DNA of 64,000 nt from Hemileia vastatrix (lineage: Eukaryota; Basidiomycota; Pucciniomycetes; Pucciniales; Zaghouaniaceae), in contig JASXTE010000017.1 in assembly GCA_030280995.1 (NCBI GenBank), positions 6,523,001 through 6,587,000 on the forward strand, read 5' to 3'. Below the pieces are notes generated by a model, which saw nothing but the letters and a program-made list of their open reading frames with translations, was not told the DNA's origin and did not search any database. Below, piece by piece: positions 1 to 12,088 of this stretch (positions are counted from its first letter, which is position 1; every line of letters starts with the position of its first letter). The translations under genes and the position numbers were made by a program.

Positions 1-1242
1 GAGGGCTCAAACAATATTTGACTTGGAATCCCAACACCGACTATGCTTGACTGGAACTCCACTTCAGAACAGGCCCACTGACCTTCAAAGTCTCATATTT
101 TTTCTTAGAATCGAAAAGTAACAAGAAGACTGGTTATGGAAGAATTTCCTTTTTCCAGGTTTGCAAAAAGGAAAGGCTAATTCTATTAAATCAATCAATC
201 ACTTAATGAAAGTCATAAGCCTACGTAGAACAAAGGATGCAATTTTGTCTCTTCCAAAAAAGATTCAAAGGGGGATATTGGTTCAATTAGCAGATCCATG
301 GAGGTCTAAACTTGATGTGCTTCAAGAAGGATTCACTGAGCGATATGGGCCCTCCAGAAGCACTGACTTCCCTTGGGACTCATCTGAGTTTCTAAGAGAG
401 CTGATGATTTTAAGAAAATTCTGCAACCATCCAATCTACAAAAATCTGGATGAAACTCCAACTTTTGATTTCACCTGGCAGCATTCCGCAAAGATTTGTC
501 ATCTTATAGGCCACTTAAAAAACTTTTTGTCTGGTGAAAGGGATATAAATTTTCCAAAAGCTGTTATATTCTCCAACTTTGCAGACTTTTTGCAGATGTA
601 AGCGATTCTATAATGAATTGTTTTACAAAATTGTGTTGGCTTATTAAAAACAATTTTCTAATATTTCAAAATAGAATAAAAATGGCTTTAGATGACCACA
701 ATATTAGGTATACCCAGCTTACGGGTGAACTCAGCCGGACAAAGCGAGACAAAAATATGCATGAATTCCATTTTAATAAAAATTGCCAAGTTTTGGTTGG
801 AACGATTCAGGCTGCAGGAGTGGGTATAGATCTCAGGTGTGCTCAAAATGTATATATAATGGTGAGCTCAATGTCTTTTATTTCATATTAAGAACAAAAA
901 TATTAAATTTTTTATATGTTCAATGTTGAAATAGGAGCCAAATTGGAATCCAGCAGTAGAGCAACAGGCTGTTGATCGGCTGTATAGAATGGGGCAGCAA
1001 AATGAAGTAAATGTTTTGAATTATTTTGTACAAGGAAGTATAGAATTCAGCATGTATAAGATTCAAAGGAAAAAAACTGAGCTAACAATGTAAGCCAAAT
1101 TTCATTTCTATAAATTTTAATGATAATAGTAATCATTAAAATTATGTTTTTGTTTTCAAGGCTAAGTGTCCCAAACAGTGGAAATGAGGAGTATGAGTGT
1201 GCAAACCTATTATTAAGGGAGTTTGTCAATCACTCACATTAG
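1..1242 (+). pseudogene. SNF2-family helicase-like ATPase, C-terminal part (5' end outside window)
   Basis: Reading from base 2 gives the conserved SNF2 motif LTGTPLQNRPTDLQSLIFFL, then the RRTKD region typical of the RAD5/RAD16-like group. After an intron at 598-674 comes the helicase C-terminal block (YTQLTGELSRTKRD, VLVGTIQAAGVGIDL). After introns at 862-934 and 1090-1160 come WNPAVEQQAVDRLYRMGQ and a short tail ending at the stop at 1240-1242. SNF2 proteins are nuclear ATPases that move or remodel DNA-protein complexes. The 5' part lies left of the window. One in-frame TAA at 119-121 breaks an otherwise continuous reading; a 41-nt intron there would not keep frame, so I call it a pseudogene. 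All three introns have GT..AG ends and restore frame, so decay is recent. Its 3' end overlaps the opposite-strand gene by 17 bp. Family call is strong; subfamily is uncertain. Confidence 0.85.
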
Positions 1243-2344
1243 AGGAAGAAAGAATTTCAAGGAGAGCAGGTAAATTTATGGGATTTTGAGGATTTAAAAG
1301 TCTGAGTTGTTGAGGATTTAGAGATGCAAGATATAAGGGAGAATAACAGTCATTTGGCAAACCCCTGGGGGACATGAGAAGGATTAAGGTTAGGGGATAA
1401 TGTTGAAACCAAACTGATTCTTTTGTACAAGGCCAAGTCCTTTAGCACACTTCCAGAGTAGGTTGAATTATCTCGAATATCAAAGTGTTGTTGGTCAAGA
1501 TATTGCGCAACTTTAAAAAAATCTTCAGACCTCCATTGCATTAAGATACGTCTTAACAATCCATCATTATCAATTTCGGTGTCTGAACAACACTTGATGT
1601 TTGTGAAAAGGTTGTGATAAGTTTCACAATGTGGAAGTTGTTTAAGAAGTTTAGTTCGGTTAACTGAATTCTAAGAATCTTTGTTATTTGAAATAAAGGT
1701 CATAAATAAAAACGGTTGAAAAAAAAGGGATTTTAATACTTTTTTTATTCTATATTTATGCTTTCTCACTTTGATTATTTCTTGAGAGCTATGAGAATCC
1801 TTCCCAAGTCTTAATCTATCAGAATGACCTAAAAACCAACGGTGAAGAACTCCTATTTGATTTGAGAAGCTAATTAGAGTTGAGTCAATTGGATATGCAA
1901 TCAAATTATTGGTTTTTAAGGCATTGTCCCAGTGTTTAATGAGAATATTTGCCAAGACCTGGTTCCATTTGTCAAACCAATCTAGGTTCCAAGCAAAAGT
2001 TGATCCTGGGAAACCACACATGCGAAGGTGCTCAATAAAAGATTCACGGAAAATTGGTGGAACTTTTCCGAAACCGCTGAATTTGATTCTGGATGAGGTA
2101 GTTCAAAGGCAATGTTGCAAGAATTCATGTCGAATGATGAAAATCTGTCTAATTGCTCTTCAGTAGGTTTTTGTTTCCATCCATTTGATTCTGGTGACAT
2201 ATCCAAAAGTGAACGACAAGAATTGTGTATAGATCTACAAAAGTGAGAATTGAATGGAGGCAAAGTCTTATTAAAAATTCTATTAAGTGTTCTTGTGTTT
2301 GTGGGCAGGTTTCCATGAGGAATGTAAGAGCTACTAGGGTTCAT
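1226..2344 (-). pseudogene. tnp2-associated hypothetical family, copy 1 (degraded)
   Basis: Two exons on the minus strand, 2344-1740 and 1670-1226, separated by a 69-nt intron (GTATTA..TTAG). The readable protein contains GKVPPIFRESFIEHLRMCGF, a tryptophan-rich stretch (FAWNLDWFDKWNQ), a basic KYRIKK patch, an acidic NIKCCSDTEID segment, LMQWRSEDF, and a C-terminal GLPNDCYSPLYLASLNPQQ. Getting this requires two frame corrections: one near 2095-2105, and an extra G in a G run near 1362-1370. The order of blocks matches the plus-strand gene at 7225-8902, so they are paralogues. From memory, proteins of this layout often lie beside tnp2-type transposase genes in basidiomycetes; the biochemical role is unknown to me. 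It ends tail to tail with the SNF2 gene. Confidence 0.6.
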
Positions 2345-3419
2345 AAATAATTAGATTAAGAAAGTGTTCAATTAAATTAAACAAAGAGGAAGGATAAATT
2401 GTTGAGCTCCAAAACTTTATGATCAAAGTTGATTTAAGGAGAAATATCACAAAAATTAAGAATAAGAAATATTTCGACTTTATGGAATTATAATATGCAT
2501 AAATTATATTTTTATATGCAACTTGAACTCAAAAGGAATGGTATAAAATAAAGAGAATGATTATGTGATAAAAGCAGAATCATTTAAGAAACGGATTTTT
2601 TTTTCTTTTCAAAAAATTCTTCCACAAAAATAATTTGTTAAATGTGAGGCTATGTTCATTTTTTGATTACCAAAAAATTATTTTTGGTCCAATATGATAG
2701 TAATACATATTCTTTTGAGTAATTTTTTTCAACATGAATAAATAGACTAGAGTGTCACTTCATCACATTTATGTATGAAAAGTTATACAAGGTTTCAGCT
2801 TTTATGTAACTCTTTAAGGTTTACACTTTTGTAGCATCTATTATTTGAGTATTTTTGATTTTTTCTTTATAGAAAATTCTACCTAGTACAGACCAATTTT
2901 CAAATTGAAAGAAATATGTTTGTGATTGTTTTTTACAAAATATTAAACTTATTTTTGGGTTTAACTTTGATTTTTGGGGTAATTTTTTAAATAATTATGT
3001 TAAAAATATGGATTACTTTTCTTATAGTCCATAACTAAGAATTTTTATCAAAATCAAAGAATTATAGGGTAGTTAGATATAACTCAGAAGGCATTTGATA
3101 GAAAAATAATTAAGATGCTTGTGCGTACAACAGAATTTTTTCTATGATAGAAAATATTCTGATAAACATGCATGCATTGTTTTACAAATGCAGAGAGTAT
3201 ACAGAATACAAATAAAGTAGACTGCATAACTTTAAATTAATATATAATTTATCCAATTAAAAATTAAACATTTAAACTTAAATAATTTCAACACATATTC
3301 CATCATATTCTTTTGATAAAAAAATGTAGCTTATATTAGCTAGTGCCTTTCAAAAAAAGGAATACCTTCAATCGGTAACTTTGAATAGCTAACTTATTCC
3401 TACAATTATCACAATTACA
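2345..3419. other. AT-rich intergenic stretch
   Basis: No reading frame or repeat that I can support. It separates the minus-strand associated gene from the transposase start, so promoters for both would lie here, but I see no clear TATA or initiator to assign. Confidence 0.5.
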
Positions 3420-6400
3420 ATGCCTCCATTTTTTCATGTATGTCAATGTCAAGATCTTGGATGTGTCAATAGAAAGTATCAAACTTCTTCTGGGTCCTTT
3501 GAAGTTGGAATGGCTTTCAAAAGCTCTAATTCTTATGCAAAACATCAAGAGGAAAGAAATAGGAAGGCCCAGATGGTTATTTCTTCCAACAATCCACTTA
3601 ACATTGGAAGTTCCCGCTCCACAGAAACAGTAAGCTGTATATCTATAGTTCAATGTGACAATTAAAGTCTTTATGATGTTTCAATGATTTATTACATAGG
3701 GGCAGTTGCTATTGGGGGCAGAAGTATCTTCAACAGTCTCTAGAAACTCAAATCTTGGGGAACGGTATAGCCAAATAATTATGTGGCAGGCAGCAAAGCT
3801 TTCTCTGATTCATCATTTGAGCAAAGAAGGTTGTACTCAATTTTTGGATGAAGAAATTAAGAAGCTCAAACTTCTAGGTGATAGTGGAATACTGGATTCT
3901 GATAGCATTGTCCGCCTGGTCCCACGCTCGATAGATACAGTTTTTAGTTGATTAAAGCTCAATCAATCATTTTTCACTAAAACATGCTGTCCTAAATGCT
4001 TTGCTCTTTATGAGTATAACTCTGAATCTCAACCATCTATACTATGTTGCAATCAACCGTTTCTTTCATCATCAAAGCGCTATTTAAAAATGTTTGGAGC
4101 AGGACAAATTGCAGTTAAATGTGATGAAAGGCTGTATTTGATGGAGGAACATCAAGAACATGTAAAATACTTATCTCTTAAAACATTTCATCACCATTCT
4201 TTTATCGACTGGCTTAAGGAAAAGATCAAACTGTTCAAATTTGAGCTTCTGATTGAGAAGAAAACCCCTGTGGCAGAACGTGTAGAGTGTGATTTGATGA
4301 AGGATGTTTGTGATGGTTCAATTTGGAAAAACTTTCCCATAACCACTCAAGCTCTGGATAGCAATGATGATGAATATACAATAACTTCAGGCAACTTAAT
4401 GTTTACTTTATATGTCAACTGGTTTAGGCCTGGTGGCAATAGGATTGGAGGTCATCAGAAGTCTGTAGGCAATATTATGATGGTGTGTATGAACCTACCT
4501 CAAGAAGATAGATACAAAATGGAAAATCTTTTTTTGTATTCTATTATACCCGGACCAACAGAAACCACAAGTGAACAGCTTAATCACCTTATAAAACCAC
4601 TGGTTAATGATCTACAAACTCTATGGGATGGTATATTGATTGAAAAGACACATCTTTATCCACGAGGCCGGAAATTAAGAGTTGCATTGTTCTCTTTGAT
4701 AGGTGACATTCCTGCAATACGAAAATTGGCTGGCTTTTCAAGTCACTCTGCAAAAATGTTCTGCTCTTTCTGTAATATCTCTAAAGATGAAATTAGTGAA
4801 AAGAATGTGGGAAATTTTTCATTACGGAATCATGAGGATCATATGTGCTGGGCAACAAAGTGGAAAAATTCTAAGTCACATTGGGAGCGTGTATCAATTG
4901 TTCAAAATCATGGGGTACGATGGAGTGAGCTGAATAACCTTGAATATTGGCGTCCAACTGAATATTGCTCAATTGATGTTATGCATTCACATATGCTTTG
5001 CAACCTAAAAGATCACAGTCTAAGCTATTTTCAAATCCAAAATGCAGCAAAAGATCTAGAAAGAAAGCTGGAAAAGGATAAAAATTGGCATGTAAGAGAA
5101 GAAGATGATGATTTCTCTTCTGATACTTCACTGCACAAACATTCGAAAAAACGTAGAAGTAGCTTAAGCACCATGAATAATGATGATGATGATACAGGAC
5201 ACACGAGACAGCACAAGCGGAAAAGACGTACGAGTTCAAGACAGTCATCAAGTCATCATGGACTAGATAATGAAGGATTGGGAACAAATCGATCAAGAAG
5301 CCAGAGTAAGTCATCCAGCTCCAAATTTATTCCTCCATATAGCGATGTGGCCTCAATACAGTCTCACAGCAGTGACAGAAGGAATTCATTGTATAACTTA
5401 AGGCAAAGAAGCATTAGAATATCACAGAGTTAAGGATCTCACTCATCAAATGAGACAGCTAGAGATGAAGAAAATAAAAGGAAAGGTAAGGAGAAAGAAA
5501 ATGAAGGTAGTAGTAATCCATGAATCACAGCAGCAGAGCTACAGGTTGTATGGAAGATGATTGATCAAGTAAGAAGACCTTCCTGGCTAACACGAGTTCC
5601 AAAATCAGTAGGATCTAAAAAGGCAGGATCCCTCAAGGCAGCAGAATGGCACATGCTGTATACTCTCTACTTCCCTTTGTCACTTATACCCCTTTGGTTT
5701 GAAAAATTTAAAGAATCTGAATCTTCAGCTTCCTCAGCTGATAAACCAAGAGAATATTATCTTCTCAAGTCACTTGTAACATTATGCTTGATCACCAATT
5801 TTTTGACATTAAAAAATATACAGACTAATGAGCTTAAAGATCTAGATCAATTTCTGTTAGAGTATCGTGAGTGCCTTGAAGAGGGTTGGAAGAATATTAA
5901 TGCAAAGCCAAATCTGCATATCACTCAACATTATCCTGAAATGATAAAGCGTCTTGGTCCACCATCAGGTACAGCTACTTGGTCTGGAGAGCGGGTGAAT
6001 CATATATTATCTGAAATTCCAAACAATCACCATCCACGTATGTAATGTTTGTAAGAAATGATTTAAAAACTCGGCTGTGCTAATTTATTAATATTTACCA
6101 CAGGAGAGATACCGCTAACAAAGCTCAAACATTGGTATTGGAAGTCTAGGGTATTAGATCTTGGTGAAGCTGAAGATAATGATCAATGTGAGACTAAAAA
6201 AATCCATATTGATCTCGATAAACAAAACAAATGGATCCATCTAAGTATGGCATTATTTACTAAATGGGTAAGGGCACGAATGGGAAAAGAAACTTCAAGA
6301 CGGGCTTTGACACCATCGGAGAAAAGTGGGAATTGTGTAGTTGAAAATGTAGCAAGCATATTGATACATGGAAAGAGGTTTACTAGTTACCATCGACACA

Positions 6401-6807
6401 TTGCTAATTCAACAATTGAATTCTACTATGGAAAAGATAGCCAGTTTGGGCAAATTGATGATCTTTTCAGATCAAAGGAAGAGATTGATCAAATATATTT
6501 AATAGTAAGTCCTTTCAAGGAGCTCCGTCCAGAAGAAACATCAAAGGATCCCTATGAGCTTTTCCCACAAGTGCATTGTCGGTTAGTAAGAGTAGCCAAA
6601 GCAACTCAAATTGTGATTAAGAAAGATGCAATAATTGGAAATGCAGCTACTGTCGAGCACAAAAAAGGAATGTTTGGAATCAAAGACAATGTTGTCACTG
6701 CCATTGGACTGCAGACAGTAGTGAGTGAAAAAATTAATCAAATTTATTTTCTGTTGACTAACATCTTTGTGTTAATTTGGGATTGGGGAAATTTGTAGGA
6801 TTGGTGA
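3420..6807 (+). pseudogene. tnp2-type (CACTA/EnSpm-like) transposase, four exons, three in-frame stops
   Basis: Exons 3420-3629, 3700-6037, 6104-6720 and 6799-6807 join in frame to about 1057 codons. The N terminus has a Cys cluster (HVCQCQDLGC). A second Cys cluster follows (CCPKCFALYEY..CC), then the tnp2 core with YVNWFRPGGNRIGGHQKSVG, IIPGPTETTSEQLNHLIKPL, GDIPAIRKLAGFSSHSAKMF-CSFC and DVMHSHMLCNLKDH. A Ser/Arg/Lys/Asp-rich spacer follows (about 5060-5550). The last part has RRPSWLTRVPKSVG, HITQHYPEMIKRLGPPSG and a C-terminal domain ending DPYELFPQVHCRLVRV. Such proteins cut and rejoin transposon ends in the nucleus. In-frame stops at 3949-3951 (TGA), 5431-5433 (TAA) and 5521-5523 (TGA) make it inactive as read; the last two lie in the low-complexity spacer. 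The start is the ATG just before the Cys cluster. The spacer could hide an unrecognised intron. Confidence 0.85.
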
Positions 6808-7224
6808 TATTTGTAAATGGTGAAAGAAATAATTCAATGCTTGATTAAAAAATGCAATGCATCCAACTTACCTTATCATAAATCAGTGAAGAATTACTTT
6901 GGTTGCTTTTATTGCGAGAGAACCCATGCTTTCAATGAGTCATTTTTATCTTAAATGTAAGAATGAAAGAAATAAAATCATGATAATGAGAAATATGATA
7001 AAATTTTTACTTAATGAATGACCTTCTTGCTCATTCATCTACTATAAATAGTTTGACCTTCCAACTTTAGCTGATAGCTATATATTATTCACTTTATTTT
7101 TCGACAAGAGAACATACACGTTTACAAGACTATATACATAGTATCTTTTTTTACTTTAGCTTTGATAGGTATAAATTTTAACAACTGATTATTTTTATTT
7201 TATTTTATTTTATTACAGTTCATT
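6808..7224. other. Intergenic spacer between transposase and associated gene
   Basis: AT-rich, no coding frame. A T-rich run (TTTTATTTTATTTTATTTTA) just before the ATG at 7225 resembles a fungal 5' leader. Nothing else is supported. Confidence 0.45.
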
Positions 7225-8902
7225 ATGGATGATAATTTTGAAGGGATGTCTGTTGACCCAACCGATTCTGATTGTTTTCCGCCTCAACATACTAATACTG
7301 GAAATACTCCTCCACCACCCTCTGCTGATCCACCTCCAGATGCATCTCAATCTGTACCACCTAATCCTAACCCACCACCTAATCCCAATCTAGGCCAAGA
7401 GTCTCATTCAGAACCAAGAAATTTTAATCCCAATCATCCTTCTGCTTCTGAAAGTGCTAATCAGCAAGCTGATCAGCTAGGAAGAGATTGGGCTAGTGAA
7501 GTATTGAGGGAATTTTTCGGAGACCAATCATTATCTGCTCAGCCTAACCAAGGAGCAAGCACAAGTGGAGCAGGTAAGTCAAATTTGTAGTGTATTCTTT
7601 TATTGAAAAATAACCAATTTAATTAACTTATTTGAGTTGTTAGTGAATCCCTTAATCATTATGGGTATCAGTGATTACCACAGACTCAATTCAGCAGAGT
7701 CTCATGAGCAAGAACGGGGGTTAAGGGCTGTAAGAGGCTTAGTTAGAAGGAATGATGTTCCCAGGAGCTCGGACAGTCTAAATAGAAATATTTACCACTT
7801 TCTGAAGTATTGGCTTGGGGGACCAACACAAATATCAAAATATCCTGCGAGCCCAACACCTTTGGAGATTGAAAATTGGAAAGATTGGAGCCAATTCAAA
7901 CTAAAAACCATTCAAACTGTCCTAACCTAAGTCCAATCTTCTAACCGTGCCAATTCTGCAGCTGATCGACAATTTCTGATAACCAATTCTATAGCCTTCT
8001 TGTGATCCAAAATTCGACTACCCGAATTTTTTCCAGCACCTGAGCCTCGAGGACTAAAAGGAGGAGCACCGATCCCACTTTCTGTCAAAAGAAACTTAGA
8101 GCGTGAATTGCAAGAAAAAGGTTTTCGGAAATTCGCGTTTGATTGGACTTGCCGTGATTTTTCAGAATCAACTTGGAATCAAGTCATGGGAAGCATAGTA
8201 TGCGACCACTGTACCAGATGGCTCACCACCTTGAATACAATCGATCAGTCAAAGCTTCAGTTCACTCAATGTGTTATTGAGAAATGGGTAGTTAATAAGG
8301 GGAAGGAGATGATAAGGTTGTTTGGGCAAGAAGAGGAAAGGGTAGCTAGAGAAAAGATTGAAAAGAGGGCAAGGGCACAAGTAAAACGTTATCGGACCAA
8401 GGTAAGTTTTTTATTTTACTTTTCTTTTTGTTATTATGAAGCTGATTTAGTTGGAATTCAGATTGCTAGTGCACGCTACAAGTTAGCAAGAGATCTCTGC
8501 AGTGATGTGCCAGGTTTTGTTGTGCTTTTTCATGATACTAGGTGCATCTCTGATATCGAGGAAGGCCCAGCACCAGCCCCAACTGCACCTATCCGAGCTA
8601 TTCCTGGATGGCGAAATCCTGAACTCAATGATTTGTTTAAAAAAATGGATAAGATGACAAAGGACTTAGCCCATACACCAGCTCAAAAAAAATCAGCATT
8701 AAAAACATATTCATGGTCATCAGAAAGGACAGTTGCACAAAATGGTATATTCAATGTTCCCAAATACCTCCCCAAGAATTGCTATTCAGCAACATTTTTG
8801 CAAGGATTATCTGTGAATGAACGTGAGTCACTTGGGGTTGGAGCTGATATTGATCTGGTAAAGATTCTGGAATCAATTAATAGAGCATCAACATCATCAT
8901 AA
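7225..8902 (+). pseudogene. tnp2-associated hypothetical family, copy 2
   Basis: Three exons, 7225-7573, 7644-8401 and 8462-8902, give 516 codons in one frame, with GT..AG introns of 70 and 60 nt. The N terminus is Pro/Asn/Ser-rich and looks disordered. The middle has PEFFPAPEPRGLKGGAPIPL, then KGFRKFAFDWTCRDFSESTW and a basic Lys/Arg/Glu helix (about 8320-8400). The C terminus is IPGWRNPELNDLF then VPKYLPKNCYSATFLQGL, which parallels the end of the minus-strand copy at 1226-2344. In-frame stops at 7928-7930 (TAA) and about 8000-8002 (TGA) break the second exon. It lies about 420 bp after the transposase on the same strand, the arrangement expected of a second transposon gene. I infer a DNA-binding or accessory role only from position and charge; the family is not named to my knowledge. 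Confidence 0.65.
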
Positions 8903-9118
8903 CTTAGGTATAACAGTGATCTTCTGTGTAATATAGCTATCTTATATTGAATTTTATGTATTCTGTTTTTTTTTCAAAGCAGCTTGGTAAATGTTATAAA
9001 GTGATATTGAGAGAGAGTAACATTTTATTTAAGAAAAACAAATAATGTATGAGATATAAAAATGTATTTTCAACAAATTGATGGTCCATACCTCTTTATG
9101 TCACATTTATGTATCCAT
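8903..9118. other. Short spacer before palindrome array
   Basis: AT-rich sequence that would carry the 3' end of the associated gene. No feature seen. Confidence 0.4.
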
Positions 9119-11056
9119 ATTAATTTCAATCGAATTTAATGTTGACCAATACATAGTGAATACACGCTATGCCACTTATACTTGCCAGGAATTGCTACCA
9201 TTAAATATGCCAGTATCAAAAATTAATTTCGATCGAAATTAATGAGCATGATAATCATGAATTTCTGGAGTCAACTGCTTATTTTTATGCATGGTGCCTT
9301 GCCAACATTAATTTCGATCAAAATTACTTTTGATACTGGCATATTGCATGGTGTCTATTCCTGGAAAGTGTAAGTGGCATAGTGTGTATTCATTACGTAT
9401 TGGTCAACATTAATTTCAATAGAATTTAATATTGAAATTTTCATATTGAACCCAAACCAGCAAACGACCCAAAAAATTCTTCATAAAACTGCTCATTAAT
9501 TTCGATCGAAATTAGTGAGCACCATATACATATTGAATGGTAGTTATATCTGGTGTGTGTAAGTTGTAAAGCTTGTGTTCAATGTTTATTGGTCAACATT
9601 AATTTTGATTGAAATTAATATTAATGTGTAAATGATATTTACATGCTCAATATGCATTGTAATGTGTTTACTTAAGAATAGAGTGCCCTACTTTTCATCT
9701 TACATAAAAATGCTTGGTGGCATGTCAAATTCAATTTTTATTAAAATTAATGTTGACATGTTACCATGCATAACAGTAAGCAACTGACTGAATAAATTGA
9801 TGATAATCATGAACCTTAATTTCAATCGAAATTAATGTTGCCAAGTGCAGATTGAAAAAAAGCTATGCCACTTACACTAGCCAGGCATATCTACTATTTA
9901 TTATGTATTGGTCAACATTAATTTTTATAGAAATTAATATGGATATGTAAATTTTATATTTACCCTCAACATGTATAGCAAATTTCAATACTTAAAAATA
10001 CTTGCCGTCCTTTACATGTCATGCAAAAAAGCATAATATCATTTCAACATTAATTTTGATCAAAATTAATGTTGGCATGCCATTATGCATTGAAACAACT
10101 AACTGACTGAAAAAGTTCATGATCAAAATGCTCATTTATTTTGATCAAAATTAATGTTGACCAATACATATTGAATATAAGTAATCTCTGCTTACTCAGA
10201 CCAGATATAACTACCATTCAATATGTATATGGTCAGCCTTAATTTCGATCGAAATTAATGGGAAGTTTTATGAAGAATCTTCTGGGTTGTTTTCTGGCTT
10301 GGGTTCAATATGCAAATGTCAACATTAAATTCGATCGAAATTAATGTTGACCAATACATAATGAATACACACTATGCCACTTACACTTTCCAGGCATATA
10401 TACATGCAAGATGCCAGTATCAAAAGTAATTTCGATCGAAATTAATGTTGGCAAGGCACCATGCATAAAAATAAGCAGTTGACTCCAGAAATTCATGATT
10501 ATCATGCTCATTAATTTTGATCGAAATTAATTTTTGATACTGGCATATTTAATGGTAGCTATGCCTGGCAAGTGTAAGTGGCATAGCATGTATTCATTAT
10601 GTATTAGTCAACATTAATTTCGATTGAAATTAATATGGACATGGACTATGCATAAAATTCCTATAAGTATAGGTAAGCTAAGCAGTTAGATAAACTGGTT
10701 TGATCAAGTACACCATATAAAAATTGATGTTTTAATGCCTTGGTTAATTTCGATCAAAATTAATTTTAAGCCATGCATGTTGAATTTTATCTATGTCTGT
10801 GTAGTCCATGTGAAATGGCTTGTATTCAATATGCAGGGGTCTATATTAATTTTGATCGAAATTATGAGGTTCATTGCCTCATAAATTTGATGGTTTCTGT
10901 CAGTGTTTCATGCATGGTGCCATGTGATACTTGTTGATTCTTATCAAAATTAATTTCAACACCAATATATTGAATACAAACCATGGCACTTACAGTACTT
11001 GGTCATAGCTAAAATTCAATATGCTAGTCTCAAAATTAATTTCGATAGAAATTAAT
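9119..11056. repeat. Array of about 20 spaced palindromes (TTAATTTCGATCGAAATTAA type)
   Basis: About twenty copies of a 20-28 bp palindrome, perfect or nearly so, lie roughly 100 bp apart. Perfect examples are at 9222-9243, 10046-10073 (28 bp, TTTTGATCAAAA centre) and 10239-10258. Others start near 9120, 9306, 9410, 9495, 9597, 9730, 9815, 9917, 10134, 10321, 10427, 10510, 10610, 10744, 10843, 10934 and 11034. The spacers also recur, including ATGCCACTTACACTTGCCAG, TTGATACTGGCAT and GTTGACCAATACAT. Sequence 9120-9617 is mirrored in inverted orientation at about 10134-10633. No coding frame is present. Position after tnp2 and the associated gene suggests the subterminal region of a CACTA-like element, where transposon proteins bind repeated sites; no matching array is seen upstream of 3420. 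Confidence 0.85.
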
Positions 11057-12088
11057 TAGGATCCATGAAGTTTATCAATAGTGTATGAGTTAAGTTTTAA
11101 GTCATATGTTTCATCATTTTCTTGCACCCATTTCTAGGTTATCTCAACAATTTTTTTCAAGTTTTATTATATTAATCAAAACTGTGGTAAGTTGCGAAAA
11201 ATTAGCTAATCCAAATCTCAAATTGAATATTAATATTTTAATAATTTTGAATGTTGCTTAAGGTATTTCATTGGGTGATTCATAATAATATTTTATCAAC
11301 TTAGTAGTCCTATAACTTTTGAAAAGTAACAATTTTGGTATAGTTAGGGACAACAATGCAATATCTTGTGCAGACTAAGATATATTGCAAAATAAAACTA
11401 TTCAATTTTTTTTTCCCTTAGTTGTATCCAAGTTTATCAAAGGTTTGGTCACGGTGCCCACACCCTAGCCTGACACTCCTCCTGTCACTTAAAAACAAAT
11501 TCTTATCTTAAATTCTAATGTTACCAATTTTATATTTATAATTCATTTCTTGTTTGATGAGGCATATCAGTATATATGTGAATCTCGCATTGTCATCTGA
11601 AAGTAAATTTAACAAATATTCATAAAGGATTATCCTTTTTTTTTCATATAATATACTAATTAAGTGTATCTCCATTGTTTAGGAGTAAATTCTAATTTAA
11701 AAAATTTTGTATTTACCCGTGGCAATTTGCATATGGGATATAAATTTGTTATTATTTGTTTTTCACACTAAAAGTCCCCAAAGAATTACTAGTATTTTCT
11801 GTTAGCTACATCAAATTTCGCTTCAATATAAACAGATTGTGATTTAGCATGTTACTCAGTTTACCCCACTATGAATAATACATGTTAAAAAAAGCTCAAA
11901 TAATATAAAATCCCCCTCTTTATGTTTTCTGTTTCTTTCATCCTCACTTTAATTTTAATCTTATTCAATTTTTTATCCTATTAAATTATCAACTTCAATT
12001 TTCTAGAATAGAGTTTCTTATAATTATTCATCATATTACATCATAATTTTTTGATATCGAATACTTTTTTTAATATTCATTAATCAAT
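11057..12088. other. Non-coding AT-rich stretch
   Basis: No frame, repeat or RNA gene supported. The last 150 bases (T- and C-rich) may be the promoter and 5' leader of the next gene. Confidence 0.45.

Noticed and set aside
118..158. A 41-nt intron removing the TAA in the SNF2 gene
   Set aside because: Too short, and removal shifts the frame, whereas reading through the stop keeps conserved SNF2 sequence on both sides.
4979..5314. Minus-strand frames opposite the transposase
   Set aside because: They are antisense to the Ser/Arg/Asp-rich spacer and to conserved tnp2 sequence; no independent support.
9119..11056. CRISPR-like array (repeats with spacers)
   Set aside because: The region is eukaryotic, spacers themselves recur and are uneven, and repeats are palindromic with variable ends. 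Not CRISPR.
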